NCBI GenBank assembly: GCA_002353585.1 | Contig: DEJW01000046.1 | Location: 50,683 to 114,682, forward strand | Direction of reading: 5' to 3' | DNA: 64,000 bases | Origin: Prevotellaceae bacterium UBA2738 | GTDB lineage: Bacteria; Bacteroidota; Bacteroidia; Bacteroidales; Bacteroidaceae | Shown: positions 49,201-54,366 of the stretch, piece after piece | How positions within the stretch are numbered: the stretch's first letter is position 1 | Layout of the letters: each line of letters starts with the position of its first letter | The notes under the pieces: model-generated | Database searches by the model: none | Told to the model about the DNA's origin: nothing | Seen by the model: only the letters and a program-made list of their open reading frames with translations | Made by a program: the position numbers and the translations under genes

Positions 49201-50158
49201 ACTCTACACCAAGCAGATAAGCATGGAGAACGCAGGACTTACCAGCGTTGACCGCTCACTGTCATGGGAGGCTCAGACGGAGGCTCTCTGCTACTTCATC
49301 TTCCGTAAGAATGCAAGCGGCGAGTTTGACCTCTATGCTATTACTGAAAAGAGCGAGTATGAGCTGAACGATGACCAGATAGGCAAGACTTTCATCGTGC
49401 GTGCTGCTAACCAGCGCGGCGGTCTGGGCGAGCCTTCTAACGAGTTCGTCTATGAGGTGCATGAGTCATTCAAACTCACGCTGACCGACCGACAGCAGGC
49501 ACCATATAAGGGTGAATACTGGGATTGGTCAACCATCTACCTTGACTATAACGCCAAGGCTCCTACGGTGGCTGACGACGATGCCAAGGCTGACGTTTAC
49601 GTATATGCCGTAGTCGATGTGCAGGGTACACAGATGACCCTTAAGCGCGTCAAGGTACTGGAGAAGAACCAGGGCTACATCGTCAAGGGTAAGGCAGGCA
49701 CATACACCTTCTCTTACACCGATAGTAAGGGCGCGTTCTGGGATGATGCAGCACAGCCATCAGGCATAGCACTTGAGAACGACCGCATGAGCATACTCGA
49801 CGGCGTGACAGAGGAGACAGAACGTGACGGCATGTATGTATATACCATGTACTACAAGCAGAACTACGGACTGGGCTTCTACAACTACACCGGCGAATTC
49901 CTCGGTGCTAACAAGGCTTACCTCGACGGTCAGTATGTGAAGGATGACGGTAGCGCCGGCGGTATCGTGATAGATGGCTCTGAATCAACAGGCTTCATCT
50001 TCCTCGACGACCTGCTGCCTACCGACCTGCAGAAGCTGCGTGGCACTGCCGATGACGACAGCGACAGGATATACACCGTCTATGGTCAGAGAGTGAAACG
50101 CTCTGAGATGATAAAGGGTAGGGTGTATATCGTAAATGGCAGAAAATTAGCGTATTAG
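37226..50158 (+). CDS. Giant secreted pectinase: PL1 pectate lyase plus CE8 pectin methylesterase
   Basis: A 4,310-residue protein with signal peptide (residues 1-26). Residues about 60-420 are a PL1 pectate lyase: VWVDHCEF (about 299-306), DGNFDITNESN, and the catalytic RMPMAR (R-x-P-x-x-R, about 381-386). Ig-type QWY modules follow (about 530, 630, 890), then a chitobiase-like YTTDGTTPT module (about 1390) and Listeria-Bacteroides-type repeats (near 2200 and 3120). A Big_5-like domain lies near 3510. A CE8 pectin methylesterase occupies about 3590-3910: SWQDTYYS, GYVDFFCGDGDQWF and LARPWKN match the family's Gln-Asp, Asp and Arg-Trp motifs. A C-terminal module and the tag IVNGRKLAY end it. 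CE8 removes methyl groups from pectin, PL1 cuts the product by beta-elimination. The more than 3,000 residues between the enzymes are mostly unrecognised beta-rich modules. Confidence 0.9.
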   Translation: MMTELNKVVKVALVALTMLVGAQGACADDVTPAELMESTKAPFGFATLSSRTEKTAYNITGGGAYTVSDVKALVAKGKAAGGSAGSTMTVDGKKVIVLEADGTKTDMASTIKTAIESNDIIVFDGDHSLMGEKETGKTNFYVDAFITLSGLSGKTIIGMNGARLCTTWYLTDIIKSWLNSVETSSGSGVSNASTAAGTGGTIVVNGKEIAIDEEGEYLTRKTLVEKGEASKAKQDAGESLTAQDEENIKFLLTEAYRRSGVFYITNCSNLIIRNLSFQGPGSVDVGGYDLVAIINGTNHVWVDHCEFIDGQDGNFDITNESNFITTSWCHFHYTDRSYVHQNTNLVGSNDKYDGKSGETFDDTGKLNITFAYNEWGENCRSRMPMARFGKIHMLNNWYNCPGNTENAINPRKQSEFLIEGNYFVSGITKTFKASEATGISASDNTLSDPAATSINASGSAVSVPYTYGKVASAKVPDMVELLVGPILDKEPNYTVYPKASDDATINTQYDVEVTATEAESGLTFSVWADNAMTYQWYSNTTASEEGATPIEGATRNAYTYRENSEGSIYLYCVATGVGGVKRSNFIHVTIKGTGAPKFFTNLKKSSSYIYDVILGTNYSTLRVDAGNNVTYQWYKNTSAASTTGAVAIDGATSATYTIDASERVEKGSEYYYCVATRPDGSYSSTSNIARVRFVSGSYIIKWKADKDTPKAGDADLNGIENKGTASYAAQDGLGVLKLGNGPSGAETNGFKLTANDGFQVGDVITFAGFINHASNKAHARLVIIKNSAIVDLYNPGVDFVNKNGNASAEPVDYSYTIKAGDLDDTDGSIYVAREGGTGCYLTKIYVSRGNMDDANPPVYVTNLNSTYNTTVGSAVSLEVKMEEEAKSYAWYVSTTEDGEGNPQTGETGSSFSYTPKAEGTTYVYCVVTNGAGIYAKTLKSVVAAVIAKPAGEQTYTWNVKDWTTFVTNKGAGESQEFGATEDSSEKMIYYGAAKKCQDDGNGASEWKDEFTKSVNFAASTTTSGSENAFFKCHVPGAGKIIVYVRGNSSSGDKYVLVNSSLSETGATKWKNNDGTNKLTDAIEFTFDKATDIYIWGEGGGNYFYGAVATTQAVEKKKVEITQNWVFTEAAGWGAQNITSDKTVNGLTAVVAADNTVAIDANPKSLGDESFTMRMKLGATGSSTNRCLKFDVLGPTVIDVWAMSSSSSTDRPLYYKFGDADAVKFTNGDLNGSSLQKVTANYTGKTPTTVYIYSGNGGINVYGIKAVSTVEDDGAPKCKTPTATKGAYVAGSGYKYTIATATVIAKLRYTIGGGAEQTTTLPSAEILVPLGASVSVKAVDLSAESPKTDSETLTFTGDATMPKVTAPTVAIGKYSFTTHKFPVTITSSAGGTIHYTTDGTTPTASSPTYSAEIGVAPSATVKAMVVKEDYSNSNVTEATALKFTPPTGMEIICARNGANSNDNNLGVSYFIDGSKKYNAGAIDTKLLDEGLKYRTNNKAEWAGNTENKLYGIRINVNEGFIIKRIVCDDLYTNADSGTKDILNNIYVDNSLTGVLPAEKTDVTLDYRPTDKYKATATTIDVDNLNAHQYIDIITSGGNQQLRATFQVYYEVDDEAKDVVINDDTEHPILIREFTSGTFTSDEVYSESPKVVIRTEKGFEYNLEYDGDDKLAEGGKSRYVYTVCGTKYTFKATVTEVMPPVIKIADDFELVTPDAKHITTVTTVDEKEVKLNGGYEVKLTDIKDKEDVVPYIVLDGGTPQVYDKDKKYYALKAVTAYCKYGAGEVSKTDETSENCPENTYNAAKPFAIYMYQYGYSDTGAGQESGATASTWDKTKDQTYLGLTDKYNVIDLVLQDADQKKMINTVRPDIRNAKLVAISEMIGSKSPEAGSVYAESKLQDAIMSVRDSLIGYTNVLNLKMFFYSQSQNNTTRWAWAQPATLPNDKVSIMPTNPMYKVFENVSFSRDGSIALWSGIDEESTLNRLQLVHNFNEDNEDLPSFTQLATATDDEGEVYDALHWFKKDGYQYIATGISINDYAHYDTNLRRLVATIGEMINNGEDLDTRLTRMPAPRISDNGDGSATITNNNPSGVTYYRTSISNSEEWTANDIKTAGGDATKVRTVDANFQTVKFNADSVVYAVTYVGDEPSDISKAEIKGSHKRYIYRTNTTEGVTGKEAAYEFSTDDAKLGKVKIPYNQSFYKDGYTVTKWRVKDRVPETLYTPGEDFPARDYVQDLTLEAVWEKNEHLITDADIKETDDMRTVTWNLRQSGGAPALSLEAGSTKLGQTGIIVGQMKFSDGKFIDVPMTIDANGSAVIPLSTGSNMEGSAKFNNTSTNYVEHDFAQVRTGTKFTFPAVCGMTVKYVPTQFKKLTGTDEYEVDETYVTMSTLTDGTLTILPSNPGLNTADGKITITDGKATVATDNRTAGGTYAYNGEAKTATLTSIDAAMYAKPESGTTGNTENALNTSASVFMDKVVAIYPQLHDLITRITLPENNDSISAEPQVRVELTPAAKANCNGRYLAGTELQITVTPSYGYDIADIGAVTFSPDGANNSKKGFVRNAETGVVTGKFTMYAGTEENPGTVANVAVSQKQLRAYTVQATPPSAGSVRVNSNTGKGEEEEYLKFVEGTTITFSPTPKIGYQFDEWVNANGDALDVTGEGIGAISGVSKKIEEGEPWRGDLNVVVGADNSGVEYYAKFKTGNSGTVQYNLPLAALYVSDTQYDQFGTRLFGVDALNEIVTTDIPAAKQEKYKYTRQYEKYKFPVARTTTALYIPTNYTLYKVKDAESPYGYTLRNWVYVQDFDEEHPQAHYDNIVEYQIGNYYYFDVKDETRMIMPIFKKNAVNFDYRTTTADITWDFRTAYRAQRLYFDEKTEKGFDYATHTTINGGEVIDVALHISGKVDNTVLDEWCHFDEGTEITIPSGLGAKFTLATYNKLSSTTIDGVVPTDYTMKVENKVPVYYYTYVTPSTATSVKLLIGSDHTYYKSIRAQLPSADKVKLITTVNNGVQGSNSLLGAWSDEDKTAEVTPAENPLSETDTEYTLALGSYVTVKATRRHFYELKGFMVDGKMITAENAAAEGYTLTEPDTDSGTDYSLTFRLFSYATTVEAVFGDRETYQITYGTGGQAYGEAPGVQVVERGESFTMPAKNQTLYMEGYTLKYWMDEDGVNAVKADGTDTGENKYEWGKEYKTTKHLYLIPVFEINDFTLFDIPSGYRKVSWPLITGNDATYGNGPLLKYQKSAGVTVAQLKLSDAEGSPFIDMPLNINCTDAGKVDNSSTDYRCQVNSGSLMTLQTNANCKITVYTSNGTLATTKIAGSTSYSNTSYTGSIGESANDHYATVSYTGKEATQDIEFTGDAPYLKMVEVEYGKVDKEGLPKLEQVTVNNVALGSFGSKYQSKPLSDLINDKTITIDVTLATDARTMPKVKAEADQEDAIVTVTQATIDNRTATIILRDKNKATVGIYKIDFNVNYADVAAPKLQKIEMSGKLVQALNVKDEMQGYLEDGATMNVNGAISITFNQEMVAEDFESTALGQTMSCVATNNGKTLVFSYWGLTVDKEYTFTIPSGTLKNAYEKAYASEISFTFKTAATSQVVRHRNVDFVVTHSQTHTFNSADPTKNYTSTAKRQVASDELIANLEAAGIAYGTIDEGLALANSNSGTERYYIFVPNGEYQIKGDTPTDAIQSAGNGYAPADNSGAVRKELMGKQIYNGVTVISHDNISITGQDQEKTKLWNKPEVEGISYTSTFFVKNTSGFYVQDMTLQNAFDYKNSITKQGAASAQAARAVVLRDRGYKTIMKNVTMDSWQDTYYSNLSNRYNDSRGYFEDCTIKGYVDFFCGDGDQWFERCNLMLRNRGNGNAVNIMAPATYDNQLWGYVFNDCKITAEDDASYKVNNGKFTLARPWKNSPAASFLGTTFDLSSTDDGYKQMTSGGLVLRFHEYGSKDANGTLLDLSLRSLRASSPGPGSYSAVMTPDEAAQYTVHNALGGADGYDPTLYTKQISMENAGLTSVDRSLSWEAQTEALCYFIFRKNASGEFDLYAITEKSEYELNDDQIGKTFIVRAANQRGGLGEPSNEFVYEVHESFKLTLTDRQQAPYKGEYWDWSTIYLDYNAKAPTVADDDAKADVYVYAVVDVQGTQMTLKRVKVLEKNQGYIVKGKAGTYTFSYTDSKGAFWDDAAQPSGIALENDRMSILDGVTEETERDGMYVYTMYYKQNYGLGFYNYTGEFLGANKAYLDGQYVKDDGSAGGIVIDGSESTGFIFLDDLLPTDLQKLRGTADDDSDRIYTVYGQRVKRSEMIKGRVYIVNGRKLAY

Positions 50159-50193
50159 CATAAGTGCGAGTACCTGCGTGCGGTTACTTAGAC

Positions 50194-50215
50194 CTCCGAG
50201 CTATGCTCGCCTGAG
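50194..50215 (+). repeat. Dispersed covarying hairpin motif, copy 2
   Basis: Stem CGAGC/GCTCG with loop TAT, preceded by CTC and followed by CCTGAG. It lies 36 nt after the pectinase stop and about 280 nt before the fimbrillin operon. See copies at 93-113 and 59077-59098. Confidence 0.65.
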
Positions 50216-50237
50216 CACCTACGGAGCGCAAGAACCA

Positions 50238-50320
50238 CACGCGGGTGCTTAGCAAGGGCACGCGGGTGCTTAGCTACCACGCGCGGTTACTTAGCAAGGG
50301 CACGCGGTTACTTAGCTACC
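50238..50320 (+). repeat. GC-rich alternating tandem repeat
   Basis: Four units of 20-22 bp, each of the form CACGCGG-(G/T)T-x-CTTAGC. Endings alternate AAGGG, TACC, AAGGG, TACC, so the array is really two dimers of about 41-42 bp (50238-50278 and 50279-50320). It is far richer in G+C than its surroundings. There is no gene in 50159-50491; a promoter occupies its right end. Confidence 0.8.
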
Positions 50321-50434
50321 GCAGAGCACTTGTCACTAAAACTGGAAAATAAGCATTTTATGATGCGAATTTGTGTGATTTGGAGAGAAAAATAGAAAAA
50401 ATAGATGATAAAAAGTGCTTTTTTACTCTTTTTA

Positions 50435-50466
50435 TTTGCTGATTTCGCTATAAATGAGTAATTTTG
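50435..50466 (+). promoter_or_regulatory. Promoter of the fimbrillin-cohesin/dockerin operon
   Basis: TTTG (50435-50438), 20 nt, TAATTTTG (50459-50466): a full match to the Bacteroidetes promoter consensus. Transcription would start near 50473, about 40 nt before the first small gene. No internal promoter of this quality was noticed before 58384. Confidence 0.8.
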
Positions 50467-50512
50467 CGTATTAAAACATGTGATTTAAGTATTGAAAAAG
50501 GAGTTTAACATA

Positions 50513-50722
50513 TTGAAAAAGCCCTACTTACCACCTCGTGTCGAGTTCGAAGAAATCGAAGCCGACGAGAGGGAGATGCTGATGGCTGGTTCAGATACTA
50601 CTGGTGGCGGTTCTCATCAGGGTACAGATCCAGATGATCCTCAGCCTCCTACACCGACAGATCCAAAAGAGGGTGAATTTGAAAATTCATTAGATTTGGA
50701 TTTTGTCATAAATGATTTTTGA
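50513..50722 (+). CDS. Short K-x-Y-x-x-P peptide, copy 1 (69 aa)
   Basis: A small protein starting MKKPYLPPRVEFEEIEADE, then EMLMAGSDTTGGG and a Pro/Asp-rich tail (DPDDPQPPTPTDP), ending LDLDFVINDF. I choose the TTG at 50513 because GGAG lies 9 nt upstream; the TTG at 50492 would add seven residues. The pattern (basic start, K-x-Y-x-x-P, acidic stretch, then L-x-A-x-S/GS) recurs in a 44-residue gene at 52944. Such short proteins are common beside secreted proteins in Bacteroidales, but I know no assigned function. There is no classical signal peptide; the AGS region may be a processing site (inference). First gene of the operon, 4 nt before the next. Confidence 0.65.
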   Translation: MKKPYLPPRVEFEEIEADEREMLMAGSDTTGGGSHQGTDPDDPQPPTPTDPKEGEFENSLDLDFVINDF

Positions 50723-50726
50723 TTGA

Positions 50727-51854
50727 GTGAGGAAGATACTACACATACTCGGTTTGTTAATATGCTGCGTGGTTATATTACATGCAAATAACCTTGCATA
50801 TAATGAGTATGGCAAGGTCGTTGCATCGTGGGCATTGGGAGACGAGTTCGGTATATATACTTCTTCTGGGTCAAGAATCTTTTTCGGCGTAAAAGAGATA
50901 GACTCGAAGAATAAGCACAATGCTATTCTTGATGGTTATGGATGGAAAACAGTCTCAAATTCAACGTATTACGGCTATTATCCATATAATACAAATTATG
51001 TGTCAAATGGAAACGTAATGACAGCGTTGCCTGTGTCATATATAGGACAAGCTCAGACTTCAAATGCTAATCTCGACCATCTCGCAAAGTATGACTACAT
51101 GGTGTCACAGACCACCACAACAGAAACGGAGGCAAGTTTTACTTTTGCTCATTATGGTAGCATAATTCGCTTTGCCTGCTATGTGCCTACAGAGATGACA
51201 TTCAACTCTCTTGAAATTTCTTCTAAGACTGGGGAAGATTTGTTTACTACAGAGGCTAATATGAATCTGCCAAATCAGACCATAACCTCCACGTCAAAGA
51301 GCAATAAAGCAACACTTACACTAAACAATATAACGGTAGAGGCGGGCGATTCGCTCATAGCATATATGATGCTGCCACCGACAGACCTCAGCGGAAAGTC
51401 AATGATGCTGTCGCTCAACGCTACTGACGGCTCCGCCCTGCAGACATACATCGCTGGTGTCAACATACAGGCTGGCAAGGTCTATCCCGTCAGCATAGGG
51501 CGCGAAAACTACTTCAAGCTAAGTGCTACGAGCACCAGTGACGACAACACAGAGGAGGTACTCTCGCTGCCAGTGGGGCTGGAAGAAAAGAAAACTACTG
51601 CGCAGATAACCACTGCTACGGCATACGCAACGGACTTTATGCCCGATACAGAGAATGAGATGAGGCCATTCCTGCTTGGCGACGTGAACTTCGACGGTAA
51701 GGTGAACGTGACAGATGCAGTGAAGGTTACGAGCCATTATCTGAATGACACTACAGATGAACTGGACTTCAACGTCAGTGACATAAACGGCGACAATAAG
51801 ATAAATGTAACAGACGTGATAGGCATTACAAATATATATCTGCACACAGAATAA
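50727..51854 (+). CDS. Fimbrillin-like protein with C-terminal dockerin pair
   Basis: A 375-residue exported protein with a GTG start (MRKILHILGLLICCVVILHA signal peptide). Residues about 25-265 resemble the fimbrillin/Mfa family: ALGDEFGIYTSSG, SFTFAHYGSIIRF, then GKVYPVSIGRENYFKL closing the beta-sandwich. The last 60 residues contain two calcium-loop repeats, DVNFDGKVNVTD and DINGDNKINVTD, each followed by a short helix: the arrangement of a type I dockerin. Dockerins bind cohesin modules in a calcium-dependent way. The next gene, 7 nt downstream, has a cohesin-like N-terminal domain, so the two products may bind each other. No Cys lipobox at the expected place. The surface function is inferred. 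Confidence 0.8.
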   Translation: MRKILHILGLLICCVVILHANNLAYNEYGKVVASWALGDEFGIYTSSGSRIFFGVKEIDSKNKHNAILDGYGWKTVSNSTYYGYYPYNTNYVSNGNVMTALPVSYIGQAQTSNANLDHLAKYDYMVSQTTTTETEASFTFAHYGSIIRFACYVPTEMTFNSLEISSKTGEDLFTTEANMNLPNQTITSTSKSNKATLTLNNITVEAGDSLIAYMMLPPTDLSGKSMMLSLNATDGSALQTYIAGVNIQAGKVYPVSIGRENYFKLSATSTSDDNTEEVLSLPVGLEEKKTTAQITTATAYATDFMPDTENEMRPFLLGDVNFDGKVNVTDAVKVTSHYLNDTTDELDFNVSDINGDNKINVTDVIGITNIYLHTE

Positions 51855-51861
51855 GAACATA

Positions 51862-52947
51862 ATGAGGAACTTAGTAAACATAAGGATATATTTTTTCGTA
51901 GCGTTGATGATGCTATCTACTTGCTCATGGGCTATTGACACAGTAGATAAACTCGCATTTACTCCTGTTACGCTGACACCAGGCGAGACGGAGATACAGT
52001 ATGTGTCGCTTACTCTGTATGGCAGCAGAAACTATTCGGGCTATAACTTGAAGATTACAATTCCAGAGGGAATAGAACTGGCATACGAAGATGGTGAGCT
52101 GATTATAGATAAAGGTAGCATATTAGCGAGGTCTCATTCAGTGGCAGGTAACTATAATGCCGACACGAGGGTTCTGAAAATAATATGCTCGTCGCAGCAA
52201 AATGCGGATTTTAAGAGTATGTCAGGCGAGGTGTGCACCATAGGCTTTACCGTCTCTACCTACACCAAGCCGGGAGCGTTGAGCATGGAACTCTCTGAAC
52301 AGGCTTTGGCTACCGCTGATGCTACAGAATACGACCCTGCCGATGCTACTGATACTAACGTGGCAATCGGCACAACCGCTAAGGCATCGCTCAATATCTC
52401 TGCTGCCAACAAGTGGTCAACGTGCATACTGCCCTTTGCCACATCGCTACCTGAAGGGCTGAAGGCTTACACATGCTCAAGCAAGGATGATGACAAACAG
52501 GTGTTCTATCTCAGCGATGCAACAAGCATAGAGGCTTACACGCCTTATATACTCTATAGCGAGAGTGGTTATACGGGCACTCTGACTGGTGAGGTTAATG
52601 TGAGCCAGTATCCTGCAAGCGGAAAGGTTGCTCAAGGTTACCTCACAGGCGCAATAGAAGTGCAGACCACTAATGAGGGCTACATACTGCAGAAGCAGAG
52701 TGGGGTAGTGAAGTTCTATCTTGCCGACCCAAGCAAGACCTACACCATTCCTGCTGGCAAATGCTGGGCTACACCACCTGCGAGCACTACTCAGAGCTAC
52801 AGCTTCGACTTCCCAACGGCAGTAAAAGGCATTGCAGAAGTGGCTGAGAGCAAGAATGAAAGCAAATATAACCTCAGTGGCATCATGATTGATGCTCCAC
52901 GTAAAGGTCAACTATATATACAAAACGGAAGGAAATACGTAAAGTGA
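51862..52947 (+). CDS. Secreted protein with cohesin-like N-terminal domain and C-terminal sorting-type tag
   Basis: A 361-residue protein with signal peptide to about residue 24 (CSWA/ID). Residues about 30-155 read like a cohesin fold: LTPGETEIQYVSLTLYG, then NYSGYNLKITIPEGIEL, a strand-rich middle, GEVCTIGFTVSTYTKPGAL and a final SEQALATAD. The second half is a module with W-S-T-C-I-L-P-F, EAYTPYILYSESG and IPAGKCWATPP, seen in related form in the giant proteins. The last residues YNLSGIMIDA...LYIQNGRKYVK resemble a C-terminal sorting tag. The gene follows a dockerin-bearing gene, which supports the cohesin reading, but I judge the fold only from sequence pattern. Its stop overlaps the GTG of a small peptide gene (GTGA). 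Confidence 0.7.
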   Translation: MRNLVNIRIYFFVALMMLSTCSWAIDTVDKLAFTPVTLTPGETEIQYVSLTLYGSRNYSGYNLKITIPEGIELAYEDGELIIDKGSILARSHSVAGNYNADTRVLKIICSSQQNADFKSMSGEVCTIGFTVSTYTKPGALSMELSEQALATADATEYDPADATDTNVAIGTTAKASLNISAANKWSTCILPFATSLPEGLKAYTCSSKDDDKQVFYLSDATSIEAYTPYILYSESGYTGTLTGEVNVSQYPASGKVAQGYLTGAIEVQTTNEGYILQKQSGVVKFYLADPSKTYTIPAGKCWATPPASTTQSYSFDFPTAVKGIAEVAESKNESKYNLSGIMIDAPRKGQLYIQNGRKYVK

Positions 52948-53078
52948 TAAAGAAAGGATATATTACTCCAGAGATAAACGTCATAAAATGCAAGGTGATG
53001 ATTCTTGCAAACAGTGGTGAAACTCTGGACTTCACCAAAGAAGGCGAGTATGCCGACCCAGAAGTGGAAATTCTATAA
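52944..53078 (+). CDS. Short K-x-Y-x-x-P peptide, copy 2 (44 aa)
   Basis: A 44-codon reading frame starting at a GTG that overlaps the previous stop by four bases. It begins MIKKGYITPEINVIKCKVM, then ILANSGETLDFTKEGEYADP and EVEIL. It repeats the plan of the first short peptide: K-K-x-Y-x-x-P, hydrophobic/charged stretch, then L-A-N-S-G or L-M-A-G-S and an acidic tail. The tight translational coupling and the shared pattern argue that it is a real gene although very short. It lies 26 nt before a fimbrillin-family gene. The function is unknown. Confidence 0.7.
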   Translation: MIKKGYITPEINVIKCKVMILANSGETLDFTKEGEYADPEVEIL

Positions 53079-53104
53079 GGGCTTGAACATAATACGATTA
53101 AGAT

Positions 53105-54322
53105 ATGAAGAAGATATTAATATACATGACGCTCATGGCAGCAGTGATTCTCACTGCTTGCTCGGATGCTGATGATTTCGCGCAAGGTAACAAAACGGTA
53201 GTCGTACCATCTGAAATAGGTAAGATAGAGGCTACCACGGGTTCTATTCCTGATTTTATGTACGAGGAAGGTGAACTGACATCACGTTCGTCTTTGGCAT
53301 ATGATCATTTCAATGCAAGGATGAAGTTTTCGTGGAAACAGCCAAAGTCTGGTGGTGCAGACGCTATTGGCGTATTCGCACTTAATGACAACCCTACTGT
53401 GAGTGCTCAGATGAAGTATGTCGTTACTGATGATGACTTGGTAGAGAGTGGTAACTACGTAACTGGCGTATTTGAGAATGCAGAACCAGCGGCTGCACCA
53501 TTGGATAAAGAATACGAATACGAGGCATGTAGTCCATGGAAAGATGGTTATGATAAGGATTATACTCAGGTGCCAATATCATACTTAGAACAGAAGCAGG
53601 CTTCAAATGTTCAGATGAAATTACTGAAGGAATATAATGATGGAGGCAAAACAGATGAAGGAAAGAAGGCTGATTATATGGCATCAGAAGCTGCTGCTTG
53701 TGCTCATTTAGGAGCCTATGACTTTATGGCATCAACAGCTACGACAACTATTGCGGCTCACGCTCACTTCTTATTCCAGCACATGGGAGCAACTGTTCGT
53801 TTCTTTATGCTTGCACCATCTAATGATGTGATATATGACTCTTTACAGTTAGTGAATAACTATAAAAAGTTCCCAGTGAGGGCAAAGATGAATGTCAAGG
53901 AGAAAACGCTGACTCCTGTAGAAGAAAGACATGTGTTATCACTTGAATTTGATGGTGGTATAGATATGTCTAATGAATCTGAAATGGCGAAATATATGTA
54001 CACATATTCGAAACCTATGATAGTAGCATATATGGAGGTTCCTGCAATAGACCTGACATTTGGAGACGACCCAGACAAGAAAAGTCAGTTATATTTGTTA
54101 GCACACAAAACAGATACTACAGACCCGTCGAATCCTAAAACGACAAGATATTGTTACAAGGCAAACCTTTCTCAAAAGAATATTAGGGCAGGTTATTATT
54201 ATCAGTGGAATGTAGGTCCTTCTACAGATACTCCGATTACCTTCGAGGAAATCTCTATAGAGACATGGAAAACTGGTACAGAGTTCACCAACGCTGATGG
54301 CACAGGTACTGAGGACTGGTAA
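53105..54322 (+). CDS. Fimbrillin-family lipoprotein
   Basis: A 405-residue lipoprotein: signal peptide ending ILTAC with lipidated Cys at about residue 19. The mature part shows the fimbrillin-like plan: RSSLAYDHFNARMKFSWKQ, GVFALNDNP, HAHFLFQHMGATVRFFML and a C-terminal GYYYQWNVGPS strand. Fimbrillin-type (FimA/Mfa) proteins are exported as lipoproteins and polymerised at the surface after proteolytic trimming of the N-terminal strand. No obvious Arg-gingipain site context is assigned here. It is probably a fimbrial tip, anchor or stalk subunit; which one cannot be told. It precedes another fimbrillin-family gene and is downstream of the dockerin and cohesin-like genes in the same operon. 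Confidence 0.75.
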   Translation: MKKILIYMTLMAAVILTACSDADDFAQGNKTVVVPSEIGKIEATTGSIPDFMYEEGELTSRSSLAYDHFNARMKFSWKQPKSGGADAIGVFALNDNPTVSAQMKYVVTDDDLVESGNYVTGVFENAEPAAAPLDKEYEYEACSPWKDGYDKDYTQVPISYLEQKQASNVQMKLLKEYNDGGKTDEGKKADYMASEAAACAHLGAYDFMASTATTTIAAHAHFLFQHMGATVRFFMLAPSNDVIYDSLQLVNNYKKFPVRAKMNVKEKTLTPVEERHVLSLEFDGGIDMSNESEMAKYMYTYSKPMIVAYMEVPAIDLTFGDDPDKKSQLYLLAHKTDTTDPSNPKTTRYCYKANLSQKNIRAGYYYQWNVGPSTDTPITFEEISIETWKTGTEFTNADGTGTEDW

Positions 54323-54366
54323 TAAGACGATAATGCATAATGCATAAAATATGATAATTTAATATA

